Of a DNA stretch of 6,027 nucleotides, positions 1 to 6,027 are shown one piece after another. The number at the start of each line of letters is the position of its first letter. Position 1 is the first letter of the stretch. Both the position numbers and the translations under genes were made by a program. The stretch covers positions 1-6,027 of the forward strand of contig JAEXPO010000054.1 of the NCBI GenBank assembly GCA_023446675.1. The letters run 5' to 3'. This stretch comes from Bacillota bacterium (GTDB lineage Bacteria; Bacillota; Clostridia; DSM-8532). Under the pieces are notes generated by a model that saw only the letters and a program-made list of their open reading frames with translations, was not told where the DNA came from and searched no databases.

Positions 1-1475
1 ACGGCTTTCTGCTCATACCAGGCGATATTGTACACAATGGGAAGGTCGTTGATATCCTCCAGGCCGAAAACCTCCTTGAGCTTAAGCGCTATAACCGCCA
101 GCGAATAGGAATCATTGCACTGTCCGGCGTCCAATACTCTCGGAATACCTCCGATATCGCCTAAGGGAAGCTTATTGTATTTGTACTTGGCGCAGCCCGC
201 GGTTAAGATAACAGCATCCTTGGGAAGGCCCAAGGCAAAATCCGTATAGTAGTTTCTGGATTTGGCTCTGCCGTCGCAGCCGGCCATGACCACAAACTTC
301 TTTATGGCTCCTGTCTTAACGGCGTCTACCACCTTATCCGCAAGTGCCAGAACCTGATTATGGGCAAAACCGCCGACAATCTCACCGGTTTCCAGCAGCG
401 TGGGGGCCTTCAGAGTTTTGGCGTGAGCGATAATTTGGGAGAAGTCCTTCTCCACTCCCGGTTCGCCGGGGATATGGACGCAGCCGGGATAGCCCGCAGC
501 GCCTGTGGTGTAAAGCCTTCCCCTGTAGCTTTCTTTCGGGGGCACAATGCAGTTGGTGGTCATGAGAATGGGGCCGTTGAAGCTTTCAAACTCCTCATTC
601 TGCTTCCACCAGGCATTGCCGTAGTTGCCAACAAAGTGAGAATACTTTTTAAACGCGGGATAGTAATGGGCTGGAAGCATTTCCGAATGGGTATACACAT
701 CCACTCCCGTACCTTCCGTTTGCTTAAGGAGCATTTCCAAATCCTTAAGATCATGTCCTGAAATAAGGATGCCGGGATTGGTACCAACGGAAAGGCTTAC
801 CCTGGTTATCTCAGGATTGCCGTAGGCGGTGGTGTTGGCCTTGTCCAGAAGGGCCATGCCCGATACGCCGTACTTGCCCGTTTCCAGTACAAGAGCTGTC
901 AGCTCCCCGGCGCTTAAGGAATCGTCAAGGGTTTTGGCAAGGGCGGTTTGGATGAAGGTATCCACATCCCCGTCCTCCTGCAAGAGGGCGTTGGCGTGCT
1001 TGCTGTAGGCGGAAAGCCCCTTGAGTCCATAAATAACAAGCTCTCTTAAGCTTCTTACATCTTCATTTTCCGTTGAAAGAACGCCGGATTTTCTTTCGGC
1101 TTCCCCAAGGGCGTCTTCACCGTTCCACTGCCACAGGGCGCAGTCTGAAAGATTTCCCCTGTCCTTCAATCCTCCGGCCAGAGCGGCCTTAACGGATAAT
1201 GTATTAAGGATGCGGTCTTTTATGGCAGCGCCGTCAAAATTGGCGTTGGTGATGGTTATAAAAAGGTTTTCAGTTACCAGGCGGTTAACTGCGCTCTTCA
1301 CCTGACCACCTTCCTTGCGGATACGGGTGGTGATTTCACTAAGGCCTTTGGTGGCATAAACCAGCAAATCCTGCAGAAGGGCAACCTCCGAAGTTTTTCC
1401 GCAAACGCCTCTAACCGTGCAGCCCTTTTGCCCGGCGGTTTCCTGACATTGATAGCAAAACATCTTGTTTTCCAT
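1..1475 (-). CDS. hcp: Hybrid cluster protein (Hcp, hydroxylamine/NO reductase), class I; C-terminus cut by window edge
   Basis: This gene encodes the cytoplasmic iron-sulfur-oxygen hybrid cluster protein (prismane family). Family members reduce hydroxylamine to ammonia in vitro, and E. coli Hcp reduces NO to N2O, so the role is nitrosative-stress defence. I translated the minus strand from the ATG at 1475 and found one open frame of 491 codons to the window edge. The family is about 550 aa, so some 55-60 residues are missing. The N-terminal cysteines C7, C10, C19 and C25 are spaced CX2C-X8-C-X5-C, the class I [4Fe-4S] pattern, unlike the wider E. coli spacing. All expected hybrid-cluster ligands are present: H241, E265, C309, C400 (in MAGCDGR, the persulfide position), C428, C453, E488 and K490 (WYEQKA). 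The start is fixed by AGGAGG at 1484-1489, 8 nt upstream. A palindromic operator precedes the gene and hcpR lies just upstream on the same strand. Any downstream electron-transfer partner is outside the window. Confidence 0.97.
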   Translation of the reverse strand, partial: MENKMFCYQCQETAGQKGCTVRGVCGKTSEVALLQDLLVYATKGLSEITTRIRKEGGQVKSAVNRLVTENLFITITNANFDGAAIKDRILNTLSVKAALAGGLKDRGNLSDCALWQWNGEDALGEAERKSGVLSTENEDVRSLRELVIYGLKGLSAYSKHANALLQEDGDVDTFIQTALAKTLDDSLSAGELTALVLETGKYGVSGMALLDKANTTAYGNPEITRVSLSVGTNPGILISGHDLKDLEMLLKQTEGTGVDVYTHSEMLPAHYYPAFKKYSHFVGNYGNAWWKQNEEFESFNGPILMTTNCIVPPKESYRGRLYTTGAAGYPGCVHIPGEPGVEKDFSQIIAHAKTLKAPTLLETGEIVGGFAHNQVLALADKVVDAVKTGAIKKFVVMAGCDGRAKSRNYYTDFALGLPKDAVILTAGCAKYKYNKLPLGDIGGIPRVLDAGQCNDSYSLAVIALKLKEVFGLEDINDLPIVYNIAWYEQKA

Positions 1476-1534
1476 GGCTATATCCTCCTGATATTCATAA
1501 GTGTGTGCTAAACCAAACTGACACAAGCTTAACA
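1476..1534 (-). promoter_or_regulatory. Predicted hcp promoter (extended -10) and 5' leader with ribosome binding site
   Basis: Read on the minus strand, TGT-TAAGCT runs from 1534 to 1526. It is a TGn extended -10 followed by a poor hexamer. It would place the start of transcription near 1519 and give a leader of about 44 nt ending in AGGAGG (1489-1484). No good -35 hexamer is visible, because the palindrome at 1553-1568 takes that place. Weak -10 plus missing -35 is typical of promoters needing a Crp/Fnr-family activator. The start point is inferred, not observed. Confidence 0.45.
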
Positions 1535-1552
1535 AATACCGAAGGGAAAAGA

Positions 1553-1568
1553 CGTAACTTATGTTACG
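1553..1568. promoter_or_regulatory. Palindromic Crp/Fnr-family (HcpR) operator upstream of hcp
   Basis: CGTAAC-TTAT-GTTACG is a perfect 6-4-6 inverted repeat in the 121-nt gap between the end of hcpR and the start of hcp. The half-site arrangement fits a Crp/Fnr-type dimer. From memory, GTAAC-N4-GTTAC is the form of the HcpR motif proposed for clostridia by comparative genomics, distinct from the TTGTGA-type motif of Desulfovibrio. Its centre (1560.5) lies 41.5 nt from the predicted start point of hcp, the class II activating position. I saw no second copy before hcpR or before the araC-like gene, so autoregulation is not supported. Confidence 0.75.
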
Positions 1569-1596
1569 AATTTTAAAAAAGTATACAGGATTTCCA

Positions 1597-2268
1597 TTAG
1601 AGAAGTTCCAGCCTGCCCGGCTCCGTTACCTTAATTCTGCGTCCGGAAAGAGTAATAAGTCCCTCCTCCTTCATGCGCATAAGCTCTCTGGAAAGAGAAG
1701 GCCGTGCCACCCCCAAATAATCGGCCAGCTCCTCCCGGTTCATTTTCAAATCCGTCTTACCGTCAGGTCCCATGCTTTTAAGAAGAACCGCGGCAATTTT
1801 CCTTCGAAGGGAGGAGCAGGATAGAATTTGAAGCTTTTGATTGAGGTAATAGGCTTTTTCAGCCAGGATGGACAGCATATTGCGTATAAGCACCGTGTGA
1901 TGGATGCAGCTATTGGGACAGCTGCGGTACAAAAAGCTTCCTGGAATTTCCAAACCCCTTGAGGCACTGTCTGCTACGGCATAGTAGTCGTATTCCTTCT
2001 TTTCAAGGAAAACATACACCTCTCCGAAAAGATCTCCGGCCTCATTAAAAGCGGCCACCAAGGTCCTTTTTCCCATGGCCGAATCCCTGCACACGGAAAC
2101 CTGCCCCTCCGCCACAACATAAAGCCTGTCCGGCCTGTCGGACTGGCGAAAAATCATTTGATTCTTTTCATAACGCTTCATGACAGCGCCGCTGCAGGTG
2201 AGGCAGCTATCGAGCTCCTCCTGTGTCATTCCCGCAAAAAGCCTGCTTTTTTTGATGCCCTGCTCCAA
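1597..2268 (-). CDS. hcpR: Crp/Fnr-family transcriptional regulator, probable HcpR activator of hcp
   Basis: The 223-aa protein has the normal Crp/Fnr size and layout. A cyclic-nucleotide-binding-type beta-barrel spans about residues 20-112, a dimer helix about 122-160, and a C-terminal winged helix follows with recognition motif [16 protein letters not shown] (181-196). The barrel keeps FGE (81-83), but the Arg-Ser/Thr that normally binds cAMP phosphate is absent (DYYAVADS), so cAMP is an unlikely ligand. Cysteines are at 22, 25, 60, 117, 121 and 151; there is no classic N-terminal FNR cluster motif. HcpR proteins respond to NO or related species, in some genera through heme. The start is TTG at 2268, supported by AGGAGG (2281-2276) 7 nt upstream; the first internal ATG (Met14) has no comparable site and would cut the first helix. 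The gene lies directly upstream of hcp and its palindrome, which is the main ground for the name. A generic Crp/Fnr regulator of another function remains possible. Confidence 0.85.
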   Translation of the reverse strand: MEQGIKKSRLFAGMTQEELDSCLTCSGAVMKRYEKNQMIFRQSDRPDRLYVVAEGQVSVCRDSAMGKRTLVAAFNEAGDLFGEVYVFLEKKEYDYYAVADSASRGLEIPGSFLYRSCPNSCIHHTVLIRNMLSILAEKAYYLNQKLQILSCSSLRRKIAAVLLKSMGPDGKTDLKMNREELADYLGVARPSLSRELMRMKEEGLITLSGRRIKVTEPGRLELL

Positions 2269-2281
2269 GCCTTAACCTCCT
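2269..2281 (-). promoter_or_regulatory. Ribosome binding site that fixes the TTG start of hcpR
   Basis: AGGAGG (2281-2276) followed by TTAAGGC stands 7 nt before the TTG at 2268. The near-perfect Shine-Dalgarno and spacing favour the TTG over any internal ATG. The 61-nt gap to the upstream araC-type gene holds no convincing promoter with room for a leader, so hcpR may be transcribed at least partly by readthrough from that gene. Confidence 0.8.
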
Positions 2282-2329
2282 CATTATCCCTTTTCCCCAA
2301 ATGTCCTTTTACTTCGCCCGTTCACTTAA

Positions 2330-3127
2330 TCAGCGGCTGCGGTAAGCATTTGGGGTTTTATGGGTCAAGGCCTGAAAAGCCTTGTAAAAATTTGAAATAT
2401 TCTGAAAGCCGCATTCCATTCCTATATCCAGAACGGTGCGCTGGGTGTGTTCAAGAAGATAGACGGCATATTCAATGCGCTTTCGCTTAATATACTGAAC
2501 AGGGCTTATCCCGTTGCATTTTGTAAAATACCTGGAAAAAGCCGTTGTGCTCATATGAGCAATGCCTGCCAGGTCTGAAAGGCGGACGGGCCTTGTAAAG
2601 CTCTTATCAATATAAGCGAGTACCTGGCGCATCTGGTCGTTTACTCCAATGCCGCAAGCCTTTAAAAGGTTGATTTGACGGGCGGCAAGGGCTAAAATCT
2701 GGAGAGTGCAGGCTTCAATAATAACCTCACTGTAATCCCCCCGGGTTGTATCCTCCTCATCAATACGTTTTAAGAGGCCCGTGATTTCCGTATGCTTCTC
2801 TATTATGCGGTGACTGTAGCCATTAATGCGCTGGAGAAAGAGAGGCACCAGATCCGAATCAAACAAAAAGCGGGGCTCAAATTCCACAATAAGAAACTCA
2901 AGATCCTCCCCGGAGGTTATATCCATAATACGGCGTACTTCCTCGTTGTTTAAAAGCACCACATCATTGGATTGAACTTTGCAAAGCTCCCCACCGATGT
3001 TCCATAGAGCATTCCCTTTTTTTATCCATACAATTTTAAAGCAATGAGAAACATATAGTTTTCGGGATTTATTCCCATTATTCAAGCGCATTCGTCCGAT
3101 TTTTACCTTTTTCCCCGCGCCATTCAT
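2330..3127 (-). CDS. AraC-family transcriptional regulator, probably controls the divergent flavoprotein operon
   Basis: This 265-aa protein has the standard two-part AraC build. The N-terminal part (about 20-100) has beta-rich, cupin-like character and would bind a small effector. The C-terminal AraC/XylS DNA-binding domain covers about 165-262. Its first helix-turn-helix lies around LSDLAGIAHMSTTAFSRYF (183-201), and the second around DIGMECGFQNISNFYKAF (234-251), whose GF-x-x-x-S-x-F-y-k-x-F core is diagnostic of the family. I chose the ATG at 3127 because AGGAGG lies 7 nt upstream. The same frame extends to an ATG at 3244, but that would add 39 residues with no ribosome site and little resemblance to the family. 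The gene is divergent from the flavoprotein pair and shares a 158-nt control region with it, which suggests it regulates them. The ligand is unknown. On its other side, hcpR follows 61 nt downstream in the same direction. Confidence 0.9.
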   Translation of the reverse strand: MNGAGKKVKIGRMRLNNGNKSRKLYVSHCFKIVWIKKGNALWNIGGELCKVQSNDVVLLNNEEVRRIMDITSGEDLEFLIVEFEPRFLFDSDLVPLFLQRINGYSHRIIEKHTEITGLLKRIDEEDTTRGDYSEVIIEACTLQILALAARQINLLKACGIGVNDQMRQVLAYIDKSFTRPVRLSDLAGIAHMSTTAFSRYFTKCNGISPVQYIKRKRIEYAVYLLEHTQRTVLDIGMECGFQNISNFYKAFQALTHKTPNAYRSR

Positions 3128-3140
3128 GAAAGCGCCTCCT
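3128..3140 (-). promoter_or_regulatory. Ribosome binding site that fixes the araC-type gene start at 3127
   Basis: On the minus strand, AGGAGG (3140-3135 region) is followed by CGCTTTC and the ATG at 3127, a spacing of 7 nt. The upstream in-frame ATG at 3244 has no such sequence and would consume most of the divergent promoter region, so the shorter protein is preferred. Confidence 0.8.
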
Positions 3141-3285
3141 GGTTCTATCTTCGCCGGGATGACCGCCTTTGCCCGGTTTGGAAAAGCAGCGCCTTCCAGG
3201 GCAATAAAGTGGATATTCCGGGCAAAAGAGTGGAAGAAAAACATGCGCCTTCACGGTATGCTCAGTTTAAAGGAGATGAGAACGC
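3141..3285. promoter_or_regulatory. Divergent control region between the AraC-family gene and the flavoprotein operon
   Basis: This gap must hold promoters for both directions. TTTGCCCGG (3168-3176) and CCGGGCAAA (3218-3226) form a perfect 9-bp inverted repeat with 41 nt between arms. GCGCCTTC occurs at 3189-3196 and again at 3245-3252, and a shorter GCGCCT lies at 3132-3137, giving intervals of 57 and 56 nt. Spaced direct repeats are the usual site type for AraC-family proteins, so these are candidate operators. I found no consensus -35/-10 pair on either strand. The plus-strand TATGCT at 3257-3262 lies too near the ribosome site (AGGAG, 3271-3275) to serve. The assignment as a control region is firm from gene layout; the individual boxes are tentative. 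Confidence 0.55.
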
Positions 3286-4146
3286 ATGTCAGAACAAGTA
3301 TACCAAACCGCCATACTGGGCGCAACCTTCTATGGCATAGCCGCAGCCCTGTCCGAACCCGGCACCATAATTATTGAACGCAGCGGCAGTATTGGCAATG
3401 ATTTTGTTGCGAGCCTCAACGAAAAGCCGCCCAGGATGTTGGACATAAAAAGCCCCCTGGGACTTGATTTCAAGCAAAATCTTGAAGCAAGAGGCCTTAC
3501 GGACGGGTCGGGCGCTGTCTATTCGGGCCCCGCGCTTTATGTCGTCAGTGATTACCTAAAAAAAGCAAATACGGAGCTTTTGCTTTTGACAGAGGTGGTC
3601 GAAATTAAAAAAGCCAAAGATTATTATATTCTGACCGTTTATAATAACGAGGGCTTTTCACGGATTAACGCCAGAACCATTCTGGACACCACTGCCACTG
3701 GGGTATTGCATGATTGTGGGGGCCGGGTGTCCCGGTCTAAAAAGCTGGGCGTCCTGGTAAAAACGGGCATGAGTCCGACTGCCCATGACCCGTCCGGCAG
3801 TTCAAAATGTGAAATGCTTCACAATCCCATCAGCGGGCTTTCCACGCTTCACATCCCCCTTAATGGCGAAGACGGCTGGATCGAGGCAAGGAAAAAGCTT
3901 CATTCCTTCTGGAAGGCTGAAGGCCTTGAACAAAGCGGCGCACGCATTGCTTTTGTCGCCACGGAATTTGCCTATAACATAGCTGAGACTATGAAAAAGA
4001 TTATGGATGAGTGGTTCTGGATACCCTCCTGTTCCTTTGGTAATCTTTTGGATGCCTTTGATCAGGGGACGCTTTTTCACTTTTCCAAAAGGGATCTTAA
4101 CGCAATAAGGGAGGTAGAGCCTGAATGCTGCTGCGTGAAAGGATAA
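3286..4146 (+). CDS. Short FAD-fold protein with eroded dinucleotide motif; partner of the downstream oxidoreductase
   Basis: This 286-aa protein of unknown function appears related to the FAD_oxidored (PF12831-like) flavoproteins. The N-terminus has a Rossmann strand-turn-helix, AILGATFYGIAAAL (9-22), ending in an acidic residue, IIIER (28-32), as for FAD ribose binding. The turn reads GATFYG where GxGxxG is expected, so the middle glycine is lost. The family DATG motif is also altered (LDTTATG, 133-139). A C-terminal stretch, WIPSCSFGNLLDAFDQG (245-261), looks like a folded cap. The large substrate domain of full-length relatives is missing, so FAD binding is uncertain. No signal peptide or membrane segment is seen; it should be cytoplasmic. 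The ATG at 3286 has AAAGGAG 10 nt upstream. The 3' end overlaps the next gene by 22 nt, implying translational coupling and perhaps a complex with that product. The protein ends in three cysteines (281-283) encoded within the overlap. Confidence 0.8.
   Translation: MSEQVYQTAILGATFYGIAAALSEPGTIIIERSGSIGNDFVASLNEKPPRMLDIKSPLGLDFKQNLEARGLTDGSGAVYSGPALYVVSDYLKKANTELLLLTEVVEIKKAKDYYILTVYNNEGFSRINARTILDTTATGVLHDCGGRVSRSKKLGVLVKTGMSPTAHDPSGSSKCEMLHNPISGLSTLHIPLNGEDGWIEARKKLHSFWKAEGLEQSGARIAFVATEFAYNIAETMKKIMDEWFWIPSCSFGNLLDAFDQGTLFHFSKRDLNAIREVEPECCCVKG
4125..4146 (+). other. 22-nt overlap of the two flavoprotein genes (translational coupling)
   Basis: The start of the 615-aa gene lies 22 nt inside the 286-aa gene, in a different frame, and its ribosome site (4109-4114) is also within that gene. 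Such an overlap makes coordinated translation likely. The shared bases encode the CCCVKG end of the first protein and the MLLRER start of the second. Confidence 0.85.
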
Positions 4147-5972
4147 ACGGGAAATTTGTATGTACTGAAACGACCATAGCTTTTGATGAAACCTATGATG
4201 TGGTTGTTGCGGGCCTTGGCACTGCGGGAGCTGTCGCACTCATTGCCGCTGCCCGAAGAGGACTTAAGGTCATGGGGCTGGAGCGTCTTAACGCCATGGG
4301 CGGAACAGGTACCCTGGGAACCATTGCAGGCTACTATTTCGGTTCCAAAGGCGGTTTATATTGCGACATTAACCAAAAAGCCCGGCAGCTGGATGAAACC
4401 CTTTATGTTGAAAACGCCTTTTGTGATTCCAAGATTTATGTTATGGACGAGGAGGCTTTAAAGGCAGGGGCTACAATAAACTATGAATGCATCGTCACAG
4501 GGGTTTACCTGGAGGATCGTCAAGTTAAGGGTCTGCGGCTCTTCATGAAGGGCGCAGAAAAAACTGTCGGGGCAAAAACAGTTATTGACGCCACCGGCGA
4601 GGCGGAGGTCTGCTATCTGGCGGGCTGCGCTACCATGCAGGGCCGAAGCATCGACGGCCAAACCCAGCCCTACACCAATTCCAGCGTGGTTCTGGATGAA
4701 AAGCTCCGCCGTCAGGCAGTAAACAGGGACGCGGGCTATGTGAACCAAAACGACTGCCGTCAGGTGGGAAAGGCCTATCTGGACGCCAATACTCTGGGTA
4801 TTTACTTAAAGCCGGATTACATCGGCAAAACCAAATATGTTGCCATATCCTCCATACTGGGCATTCGGGAGGGCCGCATGATTTGCGGGGAAGAAATCCT
4901 TCGTTTTTCCGACACTGTCCTGGACGGCAAAAGGACGGAAAAGCCTCTGTTCTATGCCTTCTCCAATGTGGACAATCATGGCAAGGATATTGCCTTTGAG
5001 GACGAGCTTCTGGTGGATTGGTATGCGGCTGCGGGACTTTGGGGGCTGCTCTTTTCCGTGGCTGTTCCCGCAGGGGCCTTAATTCCCAGGGAGTACGACA
5101 ATTTGATGGTTGCGGGAAGGTGCCTCTCTGTGGATCATAATCTGGCAAGCTGCGTACGCATGAAAAGCGATTTGGAGAAATGCGGGGAAGCGGCGGCTGA
5201 AATTTGCTATTTGGCCCTTGAAGCAGGTACAGCCCTTAAAGAGGCGGATTACGGAAGGCTCTCCGCCATCTTGAGGGAAAGCGGCTGCCTGGACGAGACC
5301 AATGATATGGGCTTTATTGTGCGAACCCTTGGGCCTGTGGTTCCGGAAAACAGGATTACTTTTATGACGGATACGGAAGAAATTCTCAAAGGCCTTCAGT
5401 CGGACAGTCCGGGCATTGCCATCTGGTCCGCAAGACGTTTGGGTGAGACGGCCACGGAGGCACTGGTTCCCGGCCTTGCTTCGGAAAACCAAAACCTTCG
5501 CAGGCATACGGCCCTGGCTCTTGGGCTTATTGGCGACAAAAGAGCCATTCCCGTGCTTCTTGAAATGGCTCAGGAGCCGGATGTCTTTATTCCAAATTCA
5601 AGCCTGAAATATGTTTACACCCGCGCCACCTCCGCCATTTATCTTTTAGGCAGGCTGGGCGCTGTGGATGCCCTTGACACCCTTATGGAAACAGGAAAAA
5701 GAACTGACAGCCCCTATAATGGGAGCTTTACGCCGGATGAGCTGTATGCCGGCGAGGACGAGGTGATTACCCAGCACCGGCTCTTTGCCATACGGGCTCT
5801 TGCCGACATTGCCGAAAAAAATCCGGAAGCAAGGCAAAGGATTTATCGGGAGCTTAAGGGGTATACCGACAGGGATGCTTTTTCAGTATGCATCACGTTA
5901 AAATCCAATCCCTGGCGTTCCTACGAGCTTGCCCCCAAGGTGAGGGAGTACATACAAAAGCGGTTGGGCTGA
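4125..5972 (+). CDS. FAD-dependent oxidoreductase (FAD_oxidored type) with C-terminal HEAT-repeat domain
   Basis: This 615-aa protein is a full-length flavoenzyme of unknown substrate. After a 23-residue leader the Rossmann fold begins at YDVVVAGLGTAGAVALIAAA, with perfect GxGxxG at 30-35 and E53 at the end of the second strand. MGGTGTLG (58-65) follows, as in PF12831-type proteins, then DATGEAEV (155-162). The closing FAD segment is LMVAGRCLSVDHNLASCVRM (327-346) with a following helix, GEAAAEICYLAL. Residues about 420-600 form helical repeats of HEAT type, for example ALALGLIGDKRAIPVLLEMA (463-482) and SAIYLLGRLGAVDALDTL (503-520), which usually bind other proteins. No secretion signal is present. 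The ATG at 4125 lies inside the end of the preceding gene, with GGGAGG at 4109-4114, 10 nt upstream. The family is often labelled simply FAD-dependent oxidoreductase; reaction and substrate cannot be read from the sequence. Context suggests induction through the AraC-family regulator and action with the short upstream protein. Confidence 0.9.
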   Translation: MLLRERINGKFVCTETTIAFDETYDVVVAGLGTAGAVALIAAARRGLKVMGLERLNAMGGTGTLGTIAGYYFGSKGGLYCDINQKARQLDETLYVENAFCDSKIYVMDEEALKAGATINYECIVTGVYLEDRQVKGLRLFMKGAEKTVGAKTVIDATGEAEVCYLAGCATMQGRSIDGQTQPYTNSSVVLDEKLRRQAVNRDAGYVNQNDCRQVGKAYLDANTLGIYLKPDYIGKTKYVAISSILGIREGRMICGEEILRFSDTVLDGKRTEKPLFYAFSNVDNHGKDIAFEDELLVDWYAAAGLWGLLFSVAVPAGALIPREYDNLMVAGRCLSVDHNLASCVRMKSDLEKCGEAAAEICYLALEAGTALKEADYGRLSAILRESGCLDETNDMGFIVRTLGPVVPENRITFMTDTEEILKGLQSDSPGIAIWSARRLGETATEALVPGLASENQNLRRHTALALGLIGDKRAIPVLLEMAQEPDVFIPNSSLKYVYTRATSAIYLLGRLGAVDALDTLMETGKRTDSPYNGSFTPDELYAGEDEVITQHRLFAIRALADIAEKNPEARQRIYRELKGYTDRDAFSVCITLKSNPWRSYELAPKVREYIQKRLG

Positions 5973-6027
5973 GGGTTATCCAATTTCTTCTGTCCGGTAT
6001 TAAAAGCTATAGGGAGAGCCGTCCGGC
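5973..6027. other. Untranslated sequence after the flavoprotein operon, cut by the window edge
   Basis: These 55 nt follow the TGA of the oxidoreductase. No complete gene, ribosome binding site or rho-independent terminator is seen. GCCG-TC-CGGC at 6018-6027 could be part of a hairpin that continues past the edge, but the sequence ends there, so neither a terminator nor operon continuation can be decided. Confidence 0.4.

Noticed and set aside
360..761. 133-codon open frame on the plus strand inside hcp
   Set aside because: It is antisense to a fully conserved hcp frame containing cluster ligands; no domain is recognisable.
1501..1525. TGTGT/ACACA pairing in the hcp leader as a riboswitch or attenuator
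   Set aside because: Only a 5-bp stem with a 14-nt loop and no terminator; the leader is too short for a known riboswitch.
2283..2288. GATAAT on the minus strand as a -10 box for hcpR
   Set aside because: It matches the consensus well, but transcription would begin at about 2276, inside the ribosome binding site, and the -35 position reads TAAAAG.
2295..2355. 9-bp inverted repeat CCCCAAATG / CATTTGGGG (2295-2303 and 2347-2355) around the stop of the AraC-type gene, considered as a terminator
   Set aside because: The loop is 43 nt, and on the strand of the genes it is followed by AAAAGGG, not a run of T. Likely chance.
3128..3244. N-terminal extension of the AraC-type protein to the ATG at 3244
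   Set aside because: No ribosome site precedes it, the 39 extra residues do not look like an AraC N-terminus, and it would overlap the divergent promoter region; the ATG at 3127 has an ideal AGGAGG.
4630..5148. 172-codon open frame on the minus strand within the oxidoreductase gene
   Set aside because: It lies antisense to a clear flavoenzyme, is rich in Pro, Arg and Cys as frame shadows often are, and has no ribosome site or recognisable domain.

Overview
The window looks like chromosomal DNA from a strictly anaerobic, low-to-mid GC Gram-positive bacterium of the class Clostridia. The reasons are the AGGAGG-type ribosome binding sites before almost every gene, one TTG start, a class I (Desulfovibrio/Clostridium-type) hybrid cluster protein, and a Crp/Fnr regulator next to a GTAAC-N4-GTTAC palindrome. 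No species can be named from the sequence alone. There are no RNA genes, mobile elements, CRISPR arrays or phage genes, and gene density is high.

Left part (1-3127, all minus strand). Read in transcription order, this holds an AraC-family regulator (3127-2330), a Crp/Fnr-family regulator (2268-1597, very likely HcpR), and hcp, the hybrid cluster protein (1475 to beyond the left edge; the last ~55-60 residues are missing). Between hcpR and hcp lies a perfect 6-4-6 palindrome. It is centred 41.5 nt upstream of the start point predicted from an extended -10 element, which is the geometry of a class II activator site. The simplest reading is a nitrosative-stress module in which HcpR activates hcp, whose product reduces NO and hydroxylamine.

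Right part (3286-5972, plus strand). Divergent from the araC gene is a two-gene operon with a 22-nt gene overlap. It encodes a short flavoprotein-like protein (286 aa, eroded dinucleotide motif) and a full-length FAD-dependent oxidoreductase of the FAD_oxidored type (615 aa) with a C-terminal HEAT-repeat domain. I do not recognise a characterised pathway for the pair. The divergent arrangement suggests that the AraC-family protein controls it in response to a small molecule, perhaps the substrate. The 158-nt divergent region has a 9-bp inverted repeat and three GCGCCT boxes at 56-57 nt spacing, but no consensus sigma-70 promoter, as expected for an activator-dependent promoter.

The best candidate for something undescribed is this AraC-controlled flavoprotein pair: a degenerate short FAD-fold protein translationally coupled to a FAD enzyme with HEAT repeats. 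The hcpR-hcp module beside it is well understood in outline and is intact as far as it is visible.
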